Source of the DNA: Dromaius novaehollandiae
Taxonomy: Eukaryota; Chordata; Aves; Casuariiformes; Dromaiidae
Length of the DNA stretch: 64,000 bases
Direction: 5' to 3'
Assembly: GCF_036370855.1 (NCBI RefSeq)
Contig: NC_088098.1
Coordinates: 137,536,721-137,600,720, forward strand
Made by a program: the position numbers and the translations under genes. Below, in pieces: positions 55,101 through 64,000 of the stretch. Positions within the stretch are counted from its first letter, which is position 1. Each line of letters begins with the position of its first letter. The notes beneath the pieces were generated by a model. That model was not told the DNA's origin. It did not search any database and worked only from the letters and a program-made list of their open reading frames with translations.

Positions 55101-58100
55101 TGACTTTCCCCACTGGTAAAAACTAGCTGAGAAAATTATTTATGAATTTAACCACTTATGCTACAGCTGTTGCATTCTAAGAGTTCTAGTTGATGTTACA
55201 ATGAAAGCAGGCATCCCAACAGAAGTTTTATCTTGCTGAAGGTTTCTTTTAATAATTAGTTTAGAATTAAACTGATTCTCATTGGATGGTATTTTATCTT
55301 TTCCTGTATCTTGCCTGCCTCACCCATGTGAATTTTTCTACTGAACCGAGCGGTCATCTATCTGAATTAGGCAAACAAGATGCAGATTTTTACCTCGAAG
55401 CCTGAAAATATTACAGGTACTTAATTATTCCACAGATTCTAAATCTTTTAATTTCCATTATTCCAAGCATTGATATGCTTGTCTTTCTTAATATAATATT
55501 TTTAAGGAGCTAAAAAATGACAAAGTTTAGCTTTAACAAGTTACAGACTGCAAGGATCCAGTAGAGGTATTAGCTAATCTCTTTCATGACAAGATAGCTA
55601 TACAGATTCATAATCTATTCTAATACACTATGATTCCATATGGCAATAATAAAATGAATATGTAGTTCAGATAGACTTGTCATGAATTACTTTGTGTTTT
55701 TATATGCTTAAGATTTGCACCATTTCACACACAGAAACATTTACATGGTTTCTCTGATCTACAATCAGATGATTTTTTAAGTATTAAAATTATTAAAATT
55801 ATGTTTTCAAGTTTGGATGCAAGGTCCAACATATTTTCTAAAGGGCTCTCCATTTTTCCGTATGTTTGTGACAAAGCTGTATCGAAACTGGCAGAGAAAT
55901 ACCTTCTCTCAGTCACTTTTCAGGACTTGCCTGTATCAGGCAATAGCTGTGTCCAGTGGATGGGAATGTTGATTCTTTTCTCTGCTGGAGCTCCCAGCAG
56001 GCCAGAAGTCAAGCTTTTGACATAAGGAGCACATGTTCAAAACATGAACTATTACTTGGCCACAGATGACAAATATATATAGGAAAAGAAAAGTGATTAA
56101 TAAAATTTTAACAGAAGACTCAAATATGAATCAATGGTCACTAGCTATGGTAGGAATAGGGACTGTGACACATGTAATTTGCAAGAATTAATCTGACCTA
56201 CTAGAGCAAACATATTTCAAGGGGTTTATGTTTTTTGCATGCTGTATATAATTTTTCACAAATTGTAATTATTGTGATTATAAATTAACAGGCTCTCTTG
56301 CAAACTACACAGTATACCTTACCATCTGCACAAAAAAACAAGCTTAGCAGAAGCATCTTTTGCATTTTCCCAACATACTTGTCATGAACAGCAAAGCTTA
56401 ACCTGAAATAAGCAGAAAAATGATAGTTTTTCTCATGTCATTCTCACAACATCATCTACCCTAGCACCCAATTAAAACTTCACTGCCTGAAATTATTTCA
56501 TTTGCACTTCGTGGAATGATTGCTTCATATCCTAACATTCCCATTTTTTCCAACAGTAACAGATTTTAAAAGTAAATGAATTTTATTATTATTATTATTG
56601 TAAAATTTGAAAGACAAATTGAAGAACGATACTTCACTATTTTCTCACAGCAAGTGGATGCTATGAGCATTTTTCTCACTCAAAGAAGATACCAGGAGGA
56701 GACACCAATATTATTTACCCATGCTCAGTGTCATAGTTTATAAGTAAACTAATTTAATTCAACACAGGTTAGTCTCCTAAACTGTTCATCTGGATGGACG
56801 GAAACCATCAAATTCATACTTTCAATTGCTTAGGACAGTAAACCAACAGATAATTGTTGCAGCAAGGCTGCAACATCTTCCAGGGGAGTGGTGTTTTCTT
56901 TGAAATTAACTATATTGCCTCCTATAGGTAATGCTAACAGTTGCCATTCATGAAGCTCTCTGTCTCTCTCTTTACAGCCTTTTACCATTCACATCTTTCC
57001 TCCATAGCCAGAATAATGAGTTTACTTCTTCAGAAAAGAAAGCTGACACTATCATGTACAATATGATTCCAGAAACCAGTACTTCAAAAAATGAAAAAAA
57101 TACAAGCATTCTATTAAAACTTTAAAAGACTGACAATATGTACCATGTTTGCCTATAATGAAGTTACCTCCCCAGTTCCTGCTGAGCAGTAGATCTTTCC
57201 TTCACTATTTTCTAACTTTGCTTTTTTTAAAGCTGAATGAATGAGAAATGAAAAAGATTTTTTTTAACCTCTTACTGAACTGAAGTGCTTGCTGTGAGCT
57301 GCAGGTTTAAAGCTGACTTTTATGTGACAGACCTCATCTAACATTCTTGTATGTCTACTTATTTTTCAGTCTCCATAAATACTGCTTATACCCTCTTGCA
57401 GATGCACTTATTTCAAATCAGGGAGCCTCAATCTAAACGAAGCTTCCCTAAGGTATATCTCATACCCTGATTTCAGTGAGTTCCTACGTACGCACAGAAA
57501 TCCAGCAAAATAGACTGGCTTGCAGATAGGGGCCTAACTCGACAAATAAAAATGTACTCAGAGCAAGTTATATCTTTCCAAAGTACATGTGTTTGCCTAA
57601 TACTTTAGAAACAAAACATGAAACACTTTGGAGAGAACAAGTGATTCTTTCTTTAGGACACAATTCCTTGCTAAGATCTCTTTACAGTTAATTCTTAATC
57701 ATATATAGTTGCAAACAGACTTAAACTCCAGTACACTACAATTGAAGTAAAAGTTCTGTCTGCGTTGTCTTTTTATAACATACTCTGCTGAGAAAGTAAA
57801 TATAGTATAAAAGTTAAGCATATAAACAATAAAATCTGTCTTGTGAACTTTTGAGGGTGACTATGTATTTTTTGATCATTTTCCAGATGAACATAAACTT
57901 ATTTACTGCTCTAACATTCAATTTCTAGCTCACCCTTGGCTCAACGCTACTTCCATTTGCCATTTAGTTGTTGGGGATGTAGTTACATTTGGTATCACTT
58001 TACCACTCTGTTACAGGTTTTCCACTCAAAAATTATATAACTTTTTCCTTTTAGAAAAAAATACTCCTTCATATGCAGAAAAGCACATATATTTCTCAGT

Positions 58101-59541
58101 CTTTTACAGAGAAAGTAAATTATGCTACAAAGGATGATATTTTTAAGATGTTAATGACTTAAAAATCCTTCTGCTAAAATACTAAAACGAATGTTTAATA
58201 TACATAAAGTCTAAACGTTTGAGAGTCTTCAATGACACCTGACACCGACTGAAAATAAGAAAGATCTGACATACTTGAAATGAAATGGATTTTTAAGTCC
58301 CTGGTTATTAAAAATAATACTACACTGCAGAATTAAAGTGTGAACTCTTTAATTCCATTCTAAATTGATGGCAGCAATTGACTTATCTGAAGATATTAAT
58401 GCTGCACAGGAACTAACAGAATAAATCTCAAAAAAAAATTCCCACAGTACCACCATCACAGATACTCATCTTGCAGTTTCCAAGTTCAGCCTCTTCCACA
58501 GTGGGGATTATGGCCACTCATGATAAATCAGTAGAGTAATTACAACAGCACAGAGAAGCAGCACTGCCATTTGTATTTATACAAAACCTGCCAATATTTG
58601 CTTGACGTCAAAATCAACTGGAGGCAACGACTTGCGTGGAAGACTTTGGGAGCTGGTCTAACTGCCCCAGTGGCCAATCATCAGCGTTGTTACGGGGATG
58701 TCGGACAACTGCCTAAGAAACTAGGTGGAAATCTGACTACAAATTAGTCTGCAATCACTCCCATAAAAAAAGGTGGGCCAGCACAAATTTTGATTGCGTT
58801 CCAAAATACCACTCAGTAATCTGAGGAGCGTGCTAACTCCGTGTCTTTTTTCCAGACTCATCATTAAAACTTCCTCAGATCTGTTCCTCCCACTCCTTGG
58901 ACAAGTCCAGCTTTAGCTGGGTCCACTGCTGTGTTCCTTACAGGCAATTTTCTGCCCTCTTCCCAGTCTCCTTGGCACACCGAAGACGGAAAGGGAACAC
59001 TGACCTCCCTGCCGCCACCACCACTCCTCAGGAAACCGTTATCGCGCCACGTCGTCCTTCACCATCCCTCACCGTTTCTCCTTTGGCCTGCTCATGCTCT
59101 AAGCCCCGGGGGCCAGAGCCCGGGCGTGCCACTCGTGTCACCCCATGGGAGAAACGGCACCAGCCTCGCACCCCTGTCAACGCGCCACCGGGGGAAGCAG
59201 TGGGGACGGCTGCTGCCGGCAGGGGTGGGGGGCCGCAGGCAGCCATTTCGGGGCGCCAACACTCCGCGGGGGGGGGCCGCGAGACGCCATTTCGGGGCGC
59301 TCCGGGGGGCCGACCCCCCCCCCGCACCGCTCGCTCCAGCCGGTGCCCGCCGAACCTCCCCGCGGGCCGCGCTCCCAGCGCCCGCAGGCGGGGCGGTGCC
59401 TCCCCGGCATCAGCTTGCGGGCAGCGCGGGGGGAGCCCACATGCCTCCCTCCCGCGGCCCTGCGGAAACGCACAGCTTCACCACCCCTCCTCCCTCCCCC
59501 GCCCCGACCAGCGCCGTTACCTCTCCGCTGGGCCTCAACAT
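52097..59541 (-). CDS. Candidate small gene of unknown function (three exons, about 125 aa)
   Basis: I do not recognise this product. Three minus-strand exons, all in phase 0, join to one open frame: 59541-59521 (MLRPSGE), 53359-53093 (89 codons) and about 52189-52097 (29 or 30 codons plus TAA). The first two junctions carry good splice signals; the last acceptor is weaker. The protein has no signal peptide or membrane span. It is cysteine-rich (DCLPSC, ECCH, final FAC), with strand-like stretches (SCILVYTSDSVY, WESWLLSWTP, TSAVLFAC) and a helix-like middle (DLARKYLISAALEDLIVNVS). An AATAAA lies four bases after the stop. It may be an independent gene or an alternative product from the TCEANC promoter; if exon 2 joined the TCEANC exon instead, it would stop at once (GTT TAA). 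Confidence 0.55.
53093..53359 (-). CDS. Candidate gene, exon 2 (267 nt, 89 open codons)
   Basis: A strong acceptor CTTTCTTTTCTTAG precedes GAGGAAATT, and GGAGAG|GTAGGG closes the exon. The whole exon is open in phase 0 and starts EEIDLQIFDCLPSCILVY. It ends SRMEMPCVVAGE. The lack of any ATG at the start and the balanced residue composition argue for an internal coding exon rather than chance. Confidence 0.65.
53360..58950. other. Intron of the candidate gene or TCEANC 5' intron
   Basis: About 5.6 kb of AT-rich DNA between proposed exon 2 and the CpG island. A short (ATT)n run lies at about 56,582-56,600 and an ATGTTAA-rich stretch near 54,480. No further exon is convincing on either strand. 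Confidence 0.55.
59521..59541 (-). CDS. Candidate gene, coding part of exon 1
   Basis: ATG TTG AGG and four more codons end at a strong donor GAGAG|GTAACG inside the CpG island. Upstream on the minus strand lie CACTTCCTGT (ETS type, read on plus) and AAGATGGCGGC. The same exon could serve as non-coding exon 1 of TCEANC. Confidence 0.5.
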
Positions 59542-59589
59542 GGCGCCTCTCCCCCACACACTTCCTGTCCCTCTGCACGCAGCGCAGCC

Positions 59590-59600
59590 GCCGCCATCTT
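59590..59600 (-). promoter_or_regulatory. YY1 / TISU-type element AAGATGGCGGC
   Basis: An exact AAGATGGCGGC on the minus strand. Such elements bind YY1 and, near the cap, can act as an initiator with a very short 5' UTR (TISU). Its ATG opens a 20-codon frame that ends in TGA overlapping the MLRPSGE start (ATGTTGA). Confidence 0.6.
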
Positions 59601-59756
59601 GGCGGTGGGGAGGGCCGGGTCGGGTCGGGCCGGGCTGCGCGGGGTCAGGGCCGGCCCTCAGCGCCTGACGGGCCGGCCCGAGGTCGGCGCTTGCGGCAGC
59701 GTGCAGACACGGCGCTGTGTGCTCGCCGGGTGCGCGGGAGGAGCCCGGGCCGGGGC

Positions 59757-59804
59757 ATGGAGCTGTCCCTGGGTAGCGGTGCTTCAGCGCCGCTGTCAGA
59801 CGGG
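59757..59804 (+). other. Possible divergent plus-strand first exon
   Basis: ATG GAG CTG and 13 further codons end at a donor-like ACGGG|GTGAGC on the plus strand, at the outer edge of the island. It could begin a divergent transcript. I found no matching second exon before the window end, so a short non-coding divergent RNA is as likely. Confidence 0.2.
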
Positions 59805-59989
59805 GTGAGCATAGCCCAAAAGGGGTCCCTGTGTTCACCCCAGAGTCACTGCAGAAATGATCGTGCCCCTTAGAAAGCAATAGGAATAGAGGGGGAAAGA
59901 AAAGCTTTTCCATCATAAATGGCCTCAGGCAGGAGGCTTCTACTGATGTTCCCACCTCACAGCCCATCCAAGATTTTGGCATCGCTCTG

Positions 59990-60240
59990 TTTCAGTTTCT
60001 GAAATTGCCGTGCAGTGAATGGGGCACCAGGAGCGTCCCCACCGGGGCGGGCTGCCAAGGGCTGCTCCTCGGCGCCTTGGCCCCGCCACGCCTGGGGCAC
60101 CCAGCGTGGCGGCCGCAGAGAGCCCTGCTGCGCTGTGGCACCGGAGGCAAACCTTGCACACGGAGCTTGGGAGCCACCGGTTTTCCAGAAGGCAGGGAAA
60201 GTGCTTTGGCCCTGCTCTATCCGAAGCCTTATGGAAAAAT
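59990..60240. other. Secondary GC-rich block beside the CpG island
   Basis: A GC-rich shoulder separated from the main island by about 150 bases of ordinary sequence. It ends abruptly at GGAAAAATAG|GTAATG on the plus strand, which resembles a donor. No protein is recognisable. Confidence 0.3.
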
Positions 60241-63200
60241 AGGTAATGCATAATTTTAAAATTTAACCTCAGTGTCAGTATGTGCTTTCTCAAGCAAACG
60301 CAGGTAGAGAAAGAAGGTATGACACGTTAAGTAGGGTAATCTACATAAGTATCATAGCTGAAGCTAACAGAGAAGGGCAAAGCCACTGTAAACCTTCCCA
60401 TTTTCAACATGCTCCTCCATTACTTTTAGTATAACCAAGTAGTCTGTTGGATGACAAATTGAACTATCCATACGCACAGGGTTAAAGATAAGTATTATAA
60501 AACATACTTCATAGGGTAACAGCTTTTGGATATAATGACGTGCTGAACATATCTGATTCAGCAGTAAACATCTAAAAGTTAATGTATTTTAGTCAAAGCT
60601 AATATGTTTGTTACTGATTTTTTATTGCTGTGCTTTCTTCTTTCATATGTATTTTACAGAAGACATTCAAAGTGCTCACATAAAAAATTAATACGTCTAG
60701 TTGGTTCTGTTGCAAATGCAAAGGTGTATGGCTTTTTTTTTCTCAATCACAGTGGAAAATCTGGCTCATTTTTTAAGATAAGTTTTTAGTTTAAATTACT
60801 AGAGAGGCATGTGGTGCCCTCTGCAGACAGTGAAGGCTCCTATCTGAACTTAACTTTTCAAAGGCATTTTTCAACATGAATACCATGTAAGGCAGACACA
60901 CCTCTTTTTCCCTGCTTTTTTACATAATAAACATCACTAGTACTAATCACAAAGGGAAAAAAAACCCCAGCATTGTTGTATATGCTGTAAAAATGGTGTA
61001 AGAATAAGCAATTTATTAAATCATTGTAATGAACCAGTGAATCAGTGTTCTTTATTGCATACTATTAAAATGTCTTGAGCTAGCAGGGTCTGTAGAGTTT
61101 GAAGATGTAGACTTTTTATTAGTGCTGCAGCGGCTGAGTTATACACTGGTAACTGAGGAATCTTAAATGGTTGCTTATTTCATGTAATAATTAACTCTTC
61201 ACACAATTTATGTGTGTCAAGCTAACAAATGCATTAGTGATTGAACACATGGCATGATGGTTAGCATTGTTCCACATTGCTGCATATTACAGGCAAACGG
61301 AGACCACAGTTGAGATCTGGCCTCCTCTGTGCCTCATCTCTGTGACCCATACAGCAACAAAGTGTGGGACAAGACCTATCCCAAACAGTCTGTTGTTTTC
61401 AAGACAAAAAGAGATAAAGAATTTGGATGGAAGAGGTGACTTCCCAGACCCGTCTCAACAAACCCCTAGCAGAACAGGAACACAGTCCAGGCCTTCCAAG
61501 TCCAAATGCAGCGTATCATCCAAGGGGCTAGCTTGCATGTATTCATGTTTTTCTGCAGCATGCATATATCATGAACTTAGCAGCCACTATCATTGCAGTA
61601 TCTGAGACTTTCAGTTTATTCTCAGTTTGAGGGTCTTAAGAGAAAGCTCTTCAATGCTAGTTTTCTTTAAACTTTTTCTATCTGCTGAGATTGTGAATAT
61701 GGTTTGTAGAGGATTCTTTACACCCTCTGCTGAAGTGTGTTGCCCACCACAGACACAGAGCTCCCTTGGCAGAGAGAAGCACAAGAACTTTTTACTGTCC
61801 ATTCTTGGAATTGTAAACATTACCTCTTCAGAATAGCTCAGGCAAAATATGTTCTGTTGGGAAGGACTGACTAACAGGTGTTTCCTGTATAATCTCTAGG
61901 TACAAGCACTGGATCTGTGATTTGAACTTTCTAAAACCCTGTGCACAGGTAATGGTAGCAGCTGTTTCTTATGGAGTGGAACCAGGGAAACTTCACTGAA
62001 AATGTAAAAAGGAACTGTTTGGTCACTTGCTAAATAGGGAGGGAAAGTCAATTTCTGCTCCCAGTAATATCAGTATAAAATCAAAATGTCAGTAGAAATG
62101 TCAGTCAGAAATCAGATGAGTAATAGATTTACACAAATATGTCTGAGAACAGAATTTGTCCCTGTATCTTCAACAGAAAACTTGAACACTGAAGTTGTGA
62201 CGAATGATTAAAAAATACCCGTGCTTTCTGACTGAAAATCAAAGACAGGCAAAATTACAAATGCCATTATTAAAAATACTATTAATCCTACAAAGAACCA
62301 TAATCTTGTTTGATTTATATTTCATGCAGCCTTTTTTTAATACATTTGCATAGCACTGAAATGGCCATGGGATAGTTTCATACTCAATCTCCTTGATAAT
62401 ATGACTGTTTGCAAAGATAAAATGAGAGAGAGTTTCAGAATTATGGACATTTTCTGGCACAGGCTCTGAAACATTATTTTTAATATTGTGTTTCCTGCCT
62501 AGGAAGAATTATATGTCATCCTTGAAAAATCTAGAAAGCCAAAAATGATTAAGAGCAGTACTGACTGATTAAGAAGGGCCCCCAAAGTTCTTTGTGTTAG
62601 GGAAAGGATGTTGCTGGAATAGCAGGGCGAAAAGTGACAAGCAGAGACAGGTACTGTGAAAAACAGACTTTGGAGAAGTTGAAGGTGTGGGAGGCTAATA
62701 AGAAAATGTTTTCCATTGATTTTGAAGACTTCTTTCCAACAGAATTCCTCTGGGAATTGGCCTGATTGGCCAATAAGTTCATGCCTCAACCTGTCACTGG
62801 CAGATTTAATTTCTTTGCAATTTTTTCTGACTCCCAAATCCAACACACATTAGCCAGATGAGGCATCTGTCCTCTGACAGAGGAATGTAGATCAAAAAGA
62901 CAACTTTTGACTTTGCATGCAATTTGAGTGGAAGTATGCAATTATATATGTCCTAACATAAGGCCCTCAAATCATTTCCATCTTGTGTAGGGAGGCAGCT
63001 GGGATAGCAGCAAAAGCAGAAATATGCATTTTTAAAATGGTTTGTTTATTTGATGATTTAATAGATTGATTGACTTACCAAATCTTGTAGTAAGAGGATA
63101 CATTAATACGATTAGGGAGTAGTAAGACCAGGCACAAGCAAATATCCCTCATCCTGAGTTTTATCCCTATACCTGAGTTTTAGGTAGGCTTTCCTGTTTC

Positions 63201-64000
63201 TGCTGTGTTCCAATTAATGATCATTATTCTGTTCTAAGATTGCCTAATGTCAAATTTCTCCAGTGTTTTGTTATGTAGTGACCAGTTTGTTTCAGTGGGA
63301 GGCTATCATAACAAAATTTGTGCCTTGGGCTATTCTAAGTACTTGATAGATTGTATTGCCTTGTCTTAGCTCAGGGTAAGCCGTCACTATTCACCAGCCA
63401 TTATGACAATCCTGGTTATAGTATTAGTGGTTGAAAATGGTGTCTAAACAATGATGAAAATTTTCACCTGAGGAGAAGTATATGTGACTGACATTCTGCA
63501 CATGATGTTACTGTAGATTAGATCATGAGGATTGTTTTATCATATTCATTGTGACTGTATGAAGATAAGAGCAAAAAGGTACTAGCAAAGTTGTAGGTCC
63601 TTGTTGCTGAGACATCCTAAGTGTACAAAAACAGAATAGCTGGGACAGCTGGGGAAGATACATCATGTGGTATGTCTTACTACTTACCAAGCAGTTTTTG
63701 AACTGCTTAATGAATATTTTGACATGCGAGCACTTCCGTCAAAGTCTTAATTAGTCCTCGAAACTGGTATATAACATATGGGCTGTGAAGTCTCAGTGGA
63801 CCTGCACAACAGCTCCTATATTATAAAAGATTCCTTAGCTGTTTGAAGATGAAGGTGAAGGTTAGCTGGTTATCTGTCTGTCCCTTTAAACAGTCATTTG
63901 AAAATTATGAATATTATTATAAGGAATACTGTATGGTTTAACGAAAGACATATGGACTTCCTGCATTACTCACATCAATAAGGATTTCACCAAGCAAACC
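60241..64000. other. AT-rich intergenic DNA, no gene seen
   Basis: I see no coding exon. EGFL6, the expected next gene in vertebrate order, is not evident. Open frames of 60-115 codons have no recognisable sequence. Confidence 0.5.

Larger units (their letters stand above)
58960..59820. promoter_or_regulatory. CpG island promoter of TCEANC and/or the candidate gene
   Basis: A dense GC- and CpG-rich island with ETS-type CACTTCCTGT at about 59,567 and YY1-type GCCGCCATCTT at 59,590-59,600. The minus strand carries a strong first-exon donor at 59,521. No other CpG island lies upstream of TCEANC within the window, so it probably drives that gene too. Confidence 0.75.

Noticed and set aside
55801-56025. 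74-codon plus-strand frame
   Set aside because: No splice or promoter context and no recognisable sequence; the opposite strand is open as well.
58897-59982. Open frames of 130-303 codons in the third CpG island
   Set aside because: Same GC-driven effect on both strands, apart from the seven-codon segment ending at a good donor.
62499-62846. 115-codon minus-strand frame, considered as an EGFL6 3' exon
   Set aside because: Residues do not resemble EGF repeats or a MAM domain, and no clear splice borders were found.

Overview
This is vertebrate nuclear DNA, most likely from a bird. Four genes can be read with confidence, in the order OFD1 (minus), TRAPPC2 (plus), RAB9A (minus), TCEANC (minus). 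This is the conserved neighbourhood of human Xp22.2. The only clear interspersed repeat is one old CR1 LINE fragment, and repeat density is low; both suit a bird, though another sauropsid cannot be excluded. The window has no bacterial or viral character.

Positions 1-17,153 hold the 5' three quarters of OFD1 (centriole and cilium protein) as 15 coding exons on the minus strand. The last one runs off the left edge. About 742 codons are present. Exon sizes and phases match what I remember of human exons 2-16 almost base for base. A CpG island at about 17,160-18,130 is the shared head-to-head promoter of OFD1 and TRAPPC2 and carries two perfect TCTCGCGAGA boxes. TRAPPC2 (sedlin, vesicle tethering) follows on the plus strand with four coding exons (18,581-22,526, 140 residues). 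One of its introns is a minor-spliceosome AT-AC intron.

Positions 22,700-28,234 are the convergent 3' ends of TRAPPC2 and RAB9A. RAB9A (late-endosome Rab GTPase, 201 residues) has one coding exon. Its probable 5' non-coding exon lies almost 9 kb upstream in a second CpG island (about 37,080-38,130). The intron between contains a perfect 17-bp minisatellite.

Positions 38,140-64,000 hold TCEANC (362 residues, one coding exon, 45,864-46,952) and a third CpG island (about 58,960-59,820). Between them I find a candidate gene I do not recognise: three phase-0 minus-strand exons (59,541-59,521; 53,359-53,093; about 52,189-52,097). Together they would encode a protein of about 125 residues, with a poly(A) signal just after the stop. 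This is the best lead for something undescribed. It may be a separate small gene or an alternative product of the TCEANC promoter. The remaining sequence is AT-rich intron or intergenic DNA in which I see no further gene.

The genes do not form one pathway, although OFD1, TRAPPC2 and RAB9A all act in centrosome, cilium or membrane traffic. What links them here is promoter and 3'-end sharing.
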